The notes: generated by a model not told the origin, from the letters alone. A stretch of 64,000 bases of DNA from Lethocerus indicus (GCA_019843655.1 JACDQD010000012.1:806001-870000); one strand, 5' to 3'. Shown: positions 22,076-29,469, counted from the first letter of the stretch. Translations and numbers: made by a program.

Positions 22076-22270
22076 AAAATTAAAAAGTACTCACTTTCTA
22101 TTTTCGAAAATGTACAAGGCGTAGCGTCGATGAGGCAGAGTTGTAGATGTTTCAGTGCGGATTCCCAATCGTTGTGAACTTTGAACATCAACCCGAGCCT
22201 CAAGTGTACTTCATTGGCCCTTGAGAACCCAGGGTCCACGTACAGGACCTGCTGCAACGATTTCACCGCC
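85..22270 (-). CDS. Utx: Utx / KDM6A-type H3K27 demethylase, 17 exons, partial at both ends
   Basis: UTX is a nuclear Fe(II)/2-oxoglutarate dioxygenase that removes methyl groups from H3K27me2/3 and works inside the MLL3/4 (Trr) COMPASS-like complex. Joining the exons listed below gives 946 in-frame codons. They cover six TPR motifs, a Gln/Asn/Pro/Ser-rich linker, the conserved pre-JmjC block ([30 protein letters not shown]) and the start of JmjC ([19 protein letters not shown]). All intron phases agree across the 16 junctions and every intron is GT-AG. Human KDM6A has about 1,400 residues, so roughly two thirds is present. Missing are the N-terminal TPRs (upstream, not recognised in this window) and the catalytic HxE...H residues with the C-terminal zinc domain (beyond position 1). 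Family identity rests on long conserved blocks in correct order, so it is essentially certain. Confidence 0.96.
292..937 (-). other. Utx intron between exons 16 and 17
   Basis: AT-rich intron of 646 bp with few CpG. Its 3' end has an A/T-rich tract (positions 296-345) before the acceptor. I see no other feature. Confidence 0.85.
938..1060 (-). CDS. Utx: Utx exon 16: Ser/Asp-rich linker before JmjC
   Basis: 41 codons, phase 0-0. The acceptor has a long T-run ending TTTGCAG and the donor is GGATCG/GTATGG. It encodes [26 protein letters not shown] and a basic run VVRKKKG. Vertebrate UTX has a comparable charged, Ser/Asp-rich and then basic insert between SSFQESL and the FGTNIDLSD block. The match is by position and composition rather than by identity, but frame and phase continuity on both sides make the exon secure. 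Confidence 0.93.
1061..2061 (-). other. Utx intron with a small tandem repeat and a palindrome
   Basis: This 1,001 bp AT-rich intron is almost free of CpG. It holds three TTCACTAATT-headed units at exactly 41-bp spacing (1629, 1670, 1711) and a perfect inverted repeat at 1743-1759. No other signal was seen. Confidence 0.8.
1629..1751. repeat. Degenerate 41-bp tandem repeat, about 3 units
   Basis: TTCACTAATT starts at 1629, 1670 and 1711, giving two exact 41-bp steps. The unit heads are identical and the rest of each unit is diverged. The third unit runs into the inverted repeat TGTGTCAA-C-TTGACACA (1743-1759). The 13-mer ACTTGACACATAC also occurs twice, at about 1569 and 1750. Confidence 0.7.
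2062..2267 (-). CDS. Utx: Utx exon 15: conserved pre-JmjC block
   Basis: 206 bp, starting with two bases of a split Asp codon and ending in phase 0 (CTCAAG/GTGGGT). It encodes [34 protein letters not shown] and [20 protein letters not shown]. These are the most conserved non-catalytic stretches of UTX/UTY/JMJD3 and pack against the JmjC core in family structures. The short [10 protein letters not shown] segment replaces the more variable TGTKKIWRCESN-like segment of vertebrates. This exon is the strongest single identifier of the gene. Confidence 0.97.
2268..2817 (-). other. Utx intron, nothing notable
   Basis: 550 bp, AT-rich. I see only the acceptor tract (CTTCCAG) and donor (CTTG/GTAAGC) at the ends. 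Confidence 0.85.
2818..3047 (-). CDS. Utx: Utx exon 14: Pro-rich segment into pre-JmjC block
   Basis: 230 bp with split codons at both ends. It encodes [15 protein letters not shown], a Pro-rich run [10 protein letters not shown], then [17 protein letters not shown], and [15 protein letters not shown] completed by the next exon. Vertebrate UTX has the same order: LGKNGLSNSSILLDK, PPPRPP, LNPPTPSIYLENKRDAF and PVTVIRGLAGALKLD. That gives near-complete collinearity. The acceptor is ATGACAG and the donor CTTG/GTAAGC. Confidence 0.97.
3048..3529 (-). other. Utx intron, nothing notable
   Basis: 482 bp without a recognisable feature. A short inverted stretch GATAGCTCT...TAGAGC around 3170-3210 is too weak to call. 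Confidence 0.8.
3530..3674 (-). CDS. Utx: Utx exon 13: acidic linker ending in the EACR motif
   Basis: 145 bp, beginning with two bases and ending with two bases of split codons. It encodes [19 protein letters not shown], then [14 protein letters not shown] and the first part of an Arg codon. Vertebrate UTX has SVSIYPSSAEVLKACR at this place, so the [11 protein letters not shown] helix is recognisable while the acidic half is lineage-specific. The acceptor is TTTTTCAG and the donor GCGTGCAG/GTATGC. Confidence 0.94.
3940..4077 (-). CDS. Utx: Utx exon 12: Ser/Pro/Asn-rich disordered linker
   Basis: 138 bp, phase 1 entry (two bases completing Asn) and phase 1 exit. It encodes [30 protein letters not shown] and [11 protein letters not shown]. 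It has no folded motif. The composition (Ser, Pro, Asn, Gly, Thr) matches the disordered middle of UTX, which is poorly conserved between phyla. The call rests on clean splice sites (ATTTTCAG; GATCTG/GTATGG) and frame continuity with exons 11 and 13. Confidence 0.88.
4376..4559 (-). CDS. Utx: Utx exon 11: disordered linker with a tandem acceptor
   Basis: 184 bp. It begins CAG ATG AGC and encodes [20 protein letters not shown], a predicted helix [20 protein letters not shown], and [17 protein letters not shown]. The acceptor reads CAGCAG, a NAGNAG tandem site, so the first Gln may be included or skipped. The donor is CACCA/GTAAGT. The helical stretch is the only structured-looking part of the linker and its role is unknown. 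The internal Met is not proposed as a translation start. Confidence 0.88.
4560..5182 (-). other. Utx intron, very AT-rich
   Basis: 623 bp with repeated short motifs of the AATAATATCT/TATATAAATAA kind (about 4800-4860). Nothing else was recognised. Confidence 0.8.
5183..5344 (-). CDS. Utx: Utx exon 10: Gln/Asn/Tyr/Pro-rich linker
   Basis: 54 codons, phase 0-0, with acceptor TTTTTAAAG and donor AACCAG/GTAATT. It encodes [33 protein letters not shown] and [19 protein letters not shown]. The QYPQSQYPY stretch spaces aromatic Tyr residues among Gln, Ser and Pro, as in prion-like low-complexity domains. Skipping this exon would keep the frame. Confidence 0.87.
5345..5864 (-). other. Utx intron, nothing notable
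   Basis: 520 bp AT-rich intron. The open frame running on from exon 10 into it is read-through with no coding character. Confidence 0.8.
5865..6017 (-). CDS. Utx: Utx exon 9: poly-Gln/Met/His linker
   Basis: 51 codons, phase 0-0. The acceptor is ATTTACAG before AATCTG and the donor CAGCAG/GTAATA. It encodes [37 protein letters not shown] and [14 protein letters not shown]. Vertebrate UTX has a shorter LEQLESQFVLMQQHQ-like segment in the equivalent place, so the [16 protein letters not shown] part is probably homologous and has been expanded by Gln codons. Confidence 0.9.
6018..6455 (-). other. Utx intron, nothing notable
   Basis: 438 bp. No feature was recognised beyond the splice sites. 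Confidence 0.8.
6456..6620 (-). CDS. Utx: Utx exon 8: Ala/Gly-rich then Gln-rich linker
   Basis: 55 codons, phase 0-0. The acceptor is TGTTTTAG before CCTGGG and the donor is CAGACG/GTAAAT. It encodes [33 protein letters not shown] and [20 protein letters not shown]. The final part is an amphipathic Gln/Leu helix leading straight into exon 9. Vertebrate UTX has a HSWCLTPQKLQHLEQLR helix here, which fits in position only. Confidence 0.88.
6901..7011 (-). CDS. Utx: Utx exon 7: Gly/Pro-rich linker with basic KRFK
   Basis: 37 codons, phase 0-0, with acceptor ATTATGCAG and donor TTCAAG/GTAAAT. It encodes [31 protein letters not shown] and AAKRFK. PPPPYP contains a PPxY-like motif, a possible WW-domain ligand (inference). 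Introns on both sides are short (280 and 102 bp). Confidence 0.87.
7114..7252 (-). CDS. Utx: Utx exon 6: LPSIEEAW motif and Gln-rich tail
   Basis: 139 bp. It begins with one base completing Lys and ends in phase 0 (TCACAG/GTATGA). It encodes [20 protein letters not shown], then [20 protein letters not shown]. [20 protein letters not shown] is the signature immediately after the TPR array in UTX/UTY, so this fixes the register of the gene between TPR and linker. The Gln-rich tail is lineage-specific. Confidence 0.95.
7253..7724 (-). other. Utx intron, nothing notable
   Basis: 472 bp, AT-rich. The acceptor AAAAATTTTTTTGTTAG is the only clear element. Confidence 0.8.
7725..7968 (-). CDS. Utx: Utx exon 5: last TPR and Asn-rich insert
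   Basis: 244 bp, split codons at both ends. It encodes [20 protein letters not shown] (second half of the last TPR), a run [17 protein letters not shown], and [20 protein letters not shown]. The equivalent human stretch (ARIKYLQAQLCNLP) confirms the last helix. The Asn/Thr tract sits in the loop between them and comes from AAC/AAT/ACA codons, so it behaves as a coding microsatellite. The donor is AGCAA/GTGAGT and the acceptor ATCTGCAG. Confidence 0.96.
8213..8313 (-). CDS. Utx: Utx exon 4: TPR motif
   Basis: 101 bp encoding [20 protein letters not shown] and [13 protein letters not shown], with a Gly codon split at each boundary. It is nearly identical to vertebrate UTX ([23 protein letters not shown]) and spans the second half of one TPR and the first helix of the next. 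The acceptor is GTGTTACAG and the donor TTTAG/GTAAAC. Confidence 0.97.
8602..8827 (-). CDS. Utx: Utx exon 3: two TPR motifs
   Basis: 226 bp encoding [60 protein letters not shown] and [14 protein letters not shown]. Human UTX reads [20 protein letters not shown] and so on, in the same order. Helix A/B TPR residues (LGRCF..G....A...Y) are in place. The acceptor is CTGTTACAG and the donor TCAATAGG/GTAAAT. Confidence 0.97.
8828..10525 (-). other. Utx intron with a tRNA-like B box
   Basis: 1.7 kb. AT-rich to about 9.8 kb, then more CpG-rich. A reverse-strand B box (GGTTCGAATCC) lies at 9834-9844 and a poly-G run at about 10473-10485. Otherwise nothing was recognised. Confidence 0.7.
9825..9890 (-). 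repeat. Possible fragment of a tRNA-derived short repeat
   Basis: The minus strand has a perfect RNA polymerase III B box, GGTTCGAATCC, flanked by GC-rich sequence that could form a T-arm-like hairpin (ACCCCGG...). No matching A box or tail was identified, so this is at most a fragment. Confidence 0.3.
10526..10654 (-). CDS. Utx: Utx exon 2: TPR motif
   Basis: 129 bp, split codons at both ends. It encodes [20 protein letters not shown] and [20 protein letters not shown] before a QLG that continues into exon 3. Human UTX has [24 protein letters not shown] at the same position. The acceptor is TCCGTTACAG and the donor CAGTTAG/GTAACT. Confidence 0.96.
12201..12372 (-). other. Exon-like open frame, possible alternative exon
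   Basis: 172 bp on the Utx strand, bounded by a T-rich acceptor (TTTTTTATTAACAG) and a strong donor (CAGAA/GTAAGA). The frame between is fully open with coding-like composition: [55 protein letters not shown] do not recognise the protein. It enters in phase 1, matching the end of Utx exon 1. It leaves in phase 2, so splicing to Utx exon 2 would shift the frame and meet TAA in the second codon (AA+TTAAG...). It could be a poison exon, an exon of a nested or neighbouring gene, or chance. Confidence 0.3.
14091..14110. promoter_or_regulatory. Perfect inverted AGGTCA repeat (2-bp spacer)
   Basis: AGTAGGTCATTTGACCTACT is a perfect 9+2+9 inverted repeat containing two nuclear-receptor half sites, AGGTCA and TGACCT, separated by TT. 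Insect EcR/USP and other receptors bind inverted AGGTCA-type half sites, most often with 1-bp spacing. Binding here is inference. Confidence 0.35.
15573..15614. repeat. (GA)n microsatellite
   Basis: About 21 uninterrupted GA units. Confidence 0.97.
17893..17930 (+). repeat. ACCGGTTTCGGC-family repeat, short copy
   Basis: Starts GACCGGTTTCGGC and diverges from the family after about 15 bp. See the family entries at 22851 and 32466. Confidence 0.4.
22028..22070. repeat. (TA)n microsatellite next to Utx exon 1 donor
   Basis: About 21 TA units. The Utx 5' splice site (GTGAGT at 22094) lies only about 25 bp upstream in transcript direction, so the tract is in the first tens of bases of the 11.4 kb intron. 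Confidence 0.97.
22095..22270 (-). CDS. Utx: Utx exon 1 (most 5' recognised): TPR motif
   Basis: 176 bp. It begins with one base that completes a codon from an unseen upstream exon and ends with one base (GAAA/GTGAGT). It encodes [40 protein letters not shown] and [18 protein letters not shown]. Human UTX has [20 protein letters not shown] and [20 protein letters not shown] in this position. That leaves the family's first two or so TPRs still to come upstream. The acceptor is a clean pyrimidine tract, CTTTCCAG. No ATG start is proposed here. Confidence 0.96.
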
Positions 22271-22850
22271 CTGGAAAGAAAAAAATCAATTAAAAAATGA
22301 TAATATATCCTCGTGCAATGATTTTTAAAGGGGGTGAGGAGGTTTGAATCGGTTTTTAGAATATTTAGAAAACGTTTAAGCCATTATGCGGACATATTTA
22401 TTTAGTTCCTTTGATAGTTTTCAGAACCCTCAACAATGCCTAACAGTTCGGCAAATATTAATTAAGAATTTGGGAATAGAACTGGGGTTATGTTTGAATC
22501 TGGATGGCTCTGCGTAACGTCCTAACAAGGGAAAACCTGAAGACATCTGGAAACCAGACCAGTTTATGAGGGCCGGCGGCAGTTTTGGCAATGCGGCACC
22601 GTCCTTTGGGGCCGTTGGCGCCAATTATAGACAGGAAACCGGTCTGTCGGCACCGGCTACAGTGGCCAACGGTGGAAAACATACTATAAAGACCGTGACC
22701 TCATTAGTCGGCCCTTCAGTGTTTGCACCGAACCCTCGAGACTTTCTTTCGTACTGCTCTGCACCAGTGTTAACGGCTGAATATTTTATTCTTAAATTTT
22801 AATTGACATAATATTTGGTCGTATACGGTGATATTACGGTATTTATGCTA

Positions 22851-22905
22851 GACCGGTTTCGGGGCGTCGCCAGTAGAGTTCCGTCGGTAATCTACTGTAG
22901 ACAGT
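22851..22905 (+). repeat. ACCGGTTTCGGC-family dispersed repeat
   Basis: Begins GACCGGTTTCGG, then CGTCGCCAGTAGAGTTCCGT and CGGTAATCT. It matches the family pattern: GACCGGTTTCGG, TCGCC, AGTAGC-like, TTCCGT and AGTA. Confidence 0.7.
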
Positions 22906-25159
22906 ATGCCCTATCAGAGGCCAACATGTTAGTTGCATATATATTATTAGATTTAAGTGATACCCCCCAACAAATATAATATAATTGATTACTATTTTTA
23001 GCGTATTACAATCATGTTTCGTTTATTTTAATAAAATTGTCAACATTCCAAGTATTCACTAATAAACATTATCGATTATTAGTTCAACAAGTTATACACT
23101 TTGCCAGGTGGGTGCCGGAGAAAAATATTGATAAAGTGCCGGTAAAATATTGCGAAATTATAGACTGGAAGGCCAAAATTGAGGAGTGGGTTTTTTTAGG
23201 CCATTCATCTGGTTGGCACGTGTGAAAGCTTTGCTCTCGTGCTTGTATTTTTTAAGGAATAAGGAAGCTAGCGAAAACCAAATCTCTAGAATTGGCCCTA
23301 GAGTGTAGACAGGGTTCATCGGCAACAAATATGATAGTTTTTCTAGTTCATACCCTTTTCCTGTGAGGCATTTGTGTAAGTTTTGCTCTCAATACTGCCC
23401 GGCGACTGTTTATTTAACATAAAGTTCTGTACTAATTATTCGCCAGTAGAAACCTGGGAAAACCTTAATCCACGTGCCCGAGTTCTCTCTTCCGGCTTCA
23501 CAGGGGTGCATGGACTGAGTTTAAAAGATTAATGCGGACGTAACACTGGGAAATAACAATTTCCTAGTCTACACTGAACAGGAATAGGTGTACGCCAACA
23601 TCCTGTCGTAAGGAGCTGGGCTAAGACTGATAGCAGAAGGAAACATTGATGAGATCCCCCCGAGGATGGGGGGGCCGTTACGCGGACGCCTCTGCGTGTA
23701 GGTGTGCGTGTGTGCGCTTTGTCCATAATATATGTGGCCGGGTTCAGATGGGAACCATTAAGATAATGGTGCGGATGGAGCGGGATTGTCGGTAATGGTG
23801 ACTTCCTGGTCGAGCACCAAGGTCGGCCCACCTGCCCCCCCAACGACCGAACAGGAGAGACCAGGACATTTCGGTTAGCCATAAGTGTCTCGTGTAACTT
23901 TCATATAGCTTTCGCAATGATAGCCTTCTTTCAGAAAATGAGGACCCGGCGGCGTATCAATTTCTGTGTTATCATTTCAAATTGAAAGTCTCAGAAGATA
24001 AGAGCAGGCTTTCGGGGAGCCCGCACGGAATTGCTTTTCAATTCACAAATAACCCCCGGGCACTGGGGAATTAAGTTCGGTGATCCCCTCCTGAAGGTTG
24101 CTTAACTGCAGATGGAAGGCTGCCCAAAACGAGTGGTACAAATTGAAATACACTATTAAGCATTTAATTATTTCCAATTTTTATATTTTAAAAATATAAT
24201 GACAGGATGATCCACCCACCTGTTGATATTTCAACAAAACTCTGACCAAAGTGTTTTTGGTATATATTTCTTCTTCGTTGTTGAGATATTCATATTAACG
24301 AAAAGTTTTTATAGCTAATCACATCGACTATAAACCACCATTCAAAGGTCATCGCTTCAGAAAGCCTCCCTATGCAGCATAAATACCGTTCATTCCTTTT
24401 CTAACATGGAAACGAAATTGTGAAATTTCATAATATTTTCTGTTCCGCGTCAATGTAACAACCAAATCCTTCCGTATTAAACGTAACGAAGTAAAATAAT
24501 AAACGTAAAACGTAATGCATATAATTATTTTTCCCATCCTTAAGAGAGAATAAAAAGAGGAGAGTGCAACTTGCAGCTGTAAGGTGGCGAAGAAACGTTA
24601 GAGACAACAGGAAACTACTTCTGTAGGACCTAAGTACTTTTTCAGATCCAACAGCTGTATTCTTCTATAACACGACACGAGGAGTTCGGAAAAAACAAAC
24701 CGAACGAATCCATTTGAATGGAGGCGGTTTTGTCTCGAGAATAAATACGCTGGGCAGGTTTCACCGCCATGACGCATGTCACTGGAAGTGTTGGCGGTCG
24801 GCAGTAATTGAGCAATTAAGGTGACGCCATACGCGCTAATAACAGTCCTGGAGTAACAGTACAGCGCCAGTGCTGACAGGACGCTTATATGCATAAGATA
24901 ATTAATAACGGAATTCCTCGGGCAATGGCGGGACGTCAAACACTTTTCTTATTGGACGATCTAGTCAGTACTGCAAGCGGTTTTGTTACCATTTTTTATA
25001 TAAAATATTTATATAACTCAAAGGCCTCCTGCATAAATACGTACAGCCATTATTCGAATTCCGATTGAATATTGGCTAAATATTGGATAAATATTGAAAA
25101 TATTTATTACATCTTCGGCGGGAGGAGATAGAAGAACGCGAAATCTACCATAATTTCAA

Positions 25160-25250
25160 TTTAAGTAATAAACAAACAGAGGGCAGAGGGAGCGGAGTAA
25201 TAAACAGCATCGCTATTAATAGGGTTTGGGTTCGATTCCCGGTAGCGGGT
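25160..25250 (+). repeat. Possible tRNA-derived SINE head
   Basis: A perfect B box, GGTTCGATTCC, lies at 25229-25239. Upstream AGCATCGCTATTAATAGGG resembles the anticodon-arm region of a tRNA, and TTGGG/CCCGG could form the T stem. The acceptor stem and A box are not convincing, so a functional tRNA gene is not supported. Confidence 0.35.
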
Positions 25251-25982
25251 CATTAACTATCAAACTGATTAAACACTTGAACCTTCCCTCGTAAATGGAA
25301 AACGTCATCACGGTTCTGGACTCACCTGCAGGATCGCCAGAGCGAGGGCGTCATCCACCAAGATATCCGGAGGTTGGTACCGGCCAAAAAGTAGACAGAT
25401 CATAAAATAATCGTAAGGAACCGAAAAGAGACAATTAGAGACAGAGACCGCAGACGATACTGGGCTGTGAACCCCCCTGCCGGAACGGGACAAAGCGGAA
25501 GCGTCACCCGACAGGAAAAGAAGTTGAGGAGGGGCGGGGACGTCACGGTTCAAAACCTGGGCGAAACGTCACCGATGGGGAAAAATCAGCGATTTTATAA
25601 TCACTGCCGTGTACAGACTGAGCGGCTGAAAAGGTCCTGTTTTCCTCCTGCTCCGCGTTTCCTAGCAAAGCGACATATCCTTGTCCCGACCACGTGGTGG
25701 CGTTGTCTACTGACGGTGGAAGTAACCTAAAGGTTTAAAAAACACAACCACTAATCCGGTGTCTGTATATAGCTGCAAAGTGTTGTCGTAATAGTGTCTC
25801 GGGCTCGAAACACTCTTACGACCCACACGTCTGACTAAACGCGATAATAACAATACGCTTCGTCCGTTCATTTACCCCGAAGGGACACTGAATTATTCAT
25901 TTAATTGTATCAACTAATACATTTAAATTATAACAATTTAATTTAATTGTATTTAATTTCCATCATCAAAACCAAAGCCGCC

Positions 25983-26040
25983 GACCGGTTTCGGTTTATC
26001 GCTATCGCCACTACGATTCCGTTAGTAATTCAGCAAGTTA
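25983..26040 (+). repeat. ACCGGTTTCGGC-family dispersed repeat
   Basis: GACCGGTTTCGGTTTATCGC, then TATCGCCACTACGATTCCGT and TAGTAATTCAGCAAG. All parts of the family pattern are present in order. Confidence 0.7.
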
Positions 26041-26366
26041 CTAAAGCGTGTCGGCTCCAACGTGTCATCACGATTACTGCGCTGTTACTAACTGTACTGT
26101 TACCAGACTGCTCGTCTAACTAACGGAATTTAGTATACGAAGCGCAGATTTTGAATCATCACTTTCAATTCGAATAAACATCAATTCGACGTTTATAGGT
26201 ACCGCGTGTGGACGGATAAATTACCACTGTTGTTGCTACCTTCTGTTGTGTCAGTACCGTGGTACTTGTGACGGGGGGGGGGTTTAGTGAATAGAATTTC
26301 GAACTCAGGTTTATACAAAATATTATTCGTTGATGTGTTTCCACTCGCCAATTCAAACCTACGCCA

Positions 26367-26415
26367 GACCGGTTTCAGCTTATTAGCGTCGTCAATAGCA
26401 TTGAATTAGTTAACG
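26367..26415 (+). repeat. ACCGGTTTCGGC-family dispersed repeat
   Basis: GACCGGTTTCAGCTTATTAG, then CGTCGTCAATAGCATT. A diverged copy 384 bp from the one at 25983, in the same orientation. Confidence 0.6.
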
Positions 26416-26659
26416 TTTGCTCAGTCATGTGGCGGGAAAACACTTTCACAGAAAACACTTAATTTCCAAGTCATGAACAGAGTCTAATAAAGTGTTATAT
26501 AAGAATTGTAAAATCTTTTCTGCCTACAATTCCACTGTATGAAAATGATGTGAACTTAATTATTATTCACGAGTTTCGGAAAGCCCTCCTTTTCCAGCGT
26601 CTACGAAACGAAAGTTGTGACTAAAAAAACATTTTCGGCATTTCATTTGCGTAATAAAC

Positions 26660-27125
26660 TTACCGATCGGGGGTGCCTTGAACGAGTAACCCACTGAGAA
26701 GAAGTCGAACTCCAAGTGGAACAGGCACTGAAGATGGTAAACAACGGGACACAAACAACGAAGTAAAGGAAACGGTAGCTAAAGGCGGTGTTCTGTTTGA
26801 GAGGAAGCGAGAGGCAGGCAGGTAGGCAGGGCAGGCAGGCACTCAGGCAGTGGAGCAGTCACACTATCACTAGCGGTAAGTAGCACCGGAGCGTCCCCCT
26901 CTTCACACACGCGCCCGCCCACCGACTGACGCACGCACGGCCTCCCAAAGGCCGCCACTATCGCGATTCCCGCTATCGCAGCTCACGCTTCTCCGAATCG
27001 AGAAGTTACTCACGGGAGCGGGGTGAGCGGAAACGGGTGGAAATTTACGAAATAAGCCGGAGTAATTCGCGCGCCGTTTTTCGCTTCCGACGCGTCACTG
27101 ATGAGTCAATGAGGAACTTGACTAT
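26660..27125 (-). promoter_or_regulatory. CpG-rich segment with a strong minus-strand donor: possible alternative first exon
   Basis: A consensus donor, GATCG/GTAAGT, lies on the minus strand with its exon side at 26665-26669. The 200 bp upstream in transcript direction (to about 26870) has no ATG, as expected for a 5' untranslated exon. It includes a GGCA microsatellite (26811-26850). Beyond it, 26880-27120 is dense in CpG and contains TGAGTCA (27104-27110, an AP-1-type site). A GTAAGT on the plus strand (26876-26881) complicates strand assignment. There is no TATA box or transcript evidence. Confidence 0.25.
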
Positions 27126-28529
27126 CGCTATCTCGTCATAGCGTTTCAACGCCGAGCTCATCAAAAACCCAACCTATGACGTCGCCCTTTGAAGCCAATC
27201 AATACGTGGGAGTATCTAAATGTGTGTTTTTGTATGTTTTAAGTTTTCGTATTAAATAAAGTTTAGAACAAGAGTTTAGACCTTTCTAGGGGACAGACCC
27301 GAGGTGTGTTAGTGCTGGCGAGGGGTATTGTTTATCTGTACCTAATGACCAGGGTACCATACTAGGCGCAGTGGAAGGAAGCTTCGTCACAGGAATATAC
27401 CTCACTGTTCGATTTACAGAGTGCTACTGGCGAAGGTGAGAAGCCCTGGCCGTAAGTTGAGGTTATGAGGGGTTATCACAGCCGGTGATTGACGCGCCAA
27501 AGGGGTCGAGCTGGTGACCGTTTATTCGAACGCTTTTTACGGACACAATTTTGAGTTGGGACCGAAAATTGCCTTCAATTCGTACAGGGCAAAGGTTCGT
27601 AAAATCCATCAGCCGGTTGCGTTATAAACAAAAGATTGATAAACAAAAATAGAAAGATACGGCCTCAAAATACGTCAACTGTTTACTAAATACAGATATT
27701 TCCAGATAAGACCACGTCACCGGCACAAGAAACTCCTGACGAACGCCAATCAAAACGGCCGCATGAGTCAATGCCGTAAGCGAGCGTCAAATAGGGAAGC
27801 CGCGATCGAATAAATATTTTGGCCCGTCTCCAGAAAGAGTTCAATTTAATTCCAATTATAAAACCCGTACGGCCCTCTTAAATAATTCATGATCCACTGT
27901 GCGTCTCGCGCGCCCATCATTTCATAACTGTGTTTGTAAACTTCCCGGTCGAGAGGCGTATTTTCCGACACCGGCGGAGGGAATTTTTTCGGAGTTTTCC
28001 ACCTCGCAACATCCCCACGAATCGATTAACAGAGGCAATTTTTCCCGAGGGTTTTTTCCGCGCCGGAAAATTTAAAACTGCAAACGATTCAGCCGGAGCG
28101 GGAAAACTCCAAGGACACTGCGAAATGTTGTTACGGAGTCTTCTATTATTGGACTATTCATTAGTAAGCGGAATTAATCTGAGCATTTTATGAATAACCC
28201 GCGATTACTCGGTAGTTATTCCCATAATGCCCCAAGAAGTGATGATAACAAACTTCGCACTATTTCAATTAAACGAGGCTTTTTTCCTTCCTCTAGAAGT
28301 AAGTATTCGTAATATCTTAAAGTTTTTTTGCGCGTATTCCCTTATTACATACCAGAAAGATTTAAAGAACATTTGATACAATTCAGGATCAAATTTCGCA
28401 AACTACAATATATCCACAAAAAAAATAAAAATCAATAGTGACCCATATTTTCCCCCTTAATGCGTTTCACCCAATTAGTATCAATTACAAATAAGCCAGT
28501 TGATGCCTACAGATCTAAAAATTCAGAAA

Positions 28530-28575
28530 TTCTAAACAACTAACAAGTGAAGATGACGTGCAGCCAAAACCGGTC
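28530..28575 (-). repeat. ACCGGTTTCGGC-family dispersed repeat, reverse orientation
   Basis: Read on the minus strand from 28575: GACCGGTTTTGGCTGCACGT, then CATCTTCACTTGTTAG. This agrees with the family order of core, CATCTTCA-like element and tail. Confidence 0.55.
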
Positions 28576-29058
28576 TAGAAAAAACAGTGAATCATTGTAT
28601 ATTATATATCTTGAATAAAGATAAGGCCCAGTTTTGTTCGATGTTTCACAGTTGGCGTGAATAATGACAGGACAGCGACGAATGTACTAACCGACAACAG
28701 TAGTAACTTCAGTGCTAACGGAACGCTAAACAGGTCTAAGTGTAGACAGAATAACTGACAGATACTGCAATATTGTATCAGTTCTGACAGTTGGATGACG
28801 ATTTCAAGTTGAGAAAATGTAGGAAGTGTACAGTGACCTCCGCCGAGTTTAATGCTACGTGCTCTCAGGTGCGATACTACGCGGGCATTCCGCGAAAAGT
28901 CCCGAACCTGAAACCAAGCACGCGCGTCGGAGACAAAGGCCCACGTCGTGAGCTAATTCATGAATCATATTTGGTACTCGGGACCGATGATCGACCACGG
29001 GTGTATAACTCACTCGGGGGTGACGGTTTTTTTATGTTTTTTACTCAGAAGCAAGGGA

Positions 29059-29117
29059 ATTTCCGGGACGGATTTTTGGATAATGGCGGAAATCCGGGCG
29101 AGCCACAGGTGAAAGCC
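29059..29117 (+). repeat. 59-bp direct repeat, copy 1
   Basis: Runs ATTTCCGGGACGGATTTTTG to GCCACAGGTGAAAGCC. It differs from copy 2 (29411-29469) at 4 of 59 positions with no gaps. Confidence 0.9.
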
Positions 29118-29410
29118 CAACGTGTCGATCACCCTCTTCAAAACCGAATTAAAAAAATTCTTTGAACAACCCTGGATTGTCCTGTGGTAATGTAAAGTTA
29201 TAAAAATGAATTAGACATTATTCTTAACTTTATCATAGACTTTAGCCCATCGGTAGAATTATAAAACCGCATATCCTAACGAAACGACGAAGCAACGGTT
29301 GGGAGCGATTAGCCTTATGGTTCCTTCCTTCTCGCTTGCTCTTGTTCGGCAATTACTACGGTAGACTGGATTCGGCCACTCTACAACGCCTTTTTCCGAG
29401 AGACAACGGC

Positions 29411-29469
29411 ATTTCCGGGCCGGATTTTTGGATAACGGCGGAAATCCGGACGAGCCGCAGGTGAAAGCC
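29411..29469 (+). repeat. 59-bp direct repeat, copy 2
   Basis: Ungapped match to 29059-29117, 55 of 59 identical and 352 bp apart. Flanks outside the 59 bp do not match. Confidence 0.9.

Larger units (their letters stand above)
10655..22094 (-). other. 11.4 kb Utx intron
   Basis: No protein-coding gene was recognised on either strand. Contents worth noting are listed separately: an exon-like frame at 12201-12372, an AGGTCA inverted palindrome at 14091, a (GA)n tract at 15573, one ACCGGTTTCGGC repeat at 17893, a weaker ratchet-like site at 18262 and a (TA)n tract at 22028. CpG is far more frequent here than in the introns left of 9.8 kb. Confidence 0.75.
22271..26660. other. Region without a recognised gene (probably Utx intron)
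   Basis: No coding homology was seen on either strand. It holds ACCGGTTTCGGC-family copies (22851, 25983, 26367) and a tRNA-like B box (25229-25239). A minus-strand donor-like site with an open frame before it ends at about 25328. Confidence 0.6.

Noticed and set aside
25160..25250. Functional tRNA gene
   Set aside because: The B box is perfect, but no acceptor stem closes and the D-arm is not credible, so it was kept only as a SINE-like fragment.
28791..29165. 124-codon plus-strand frame
   Set aside because: Begins at TTG and overlaps one copy of the 59-bp direct repeat, whose second copy is not open in a comparable frame. Not a gene.
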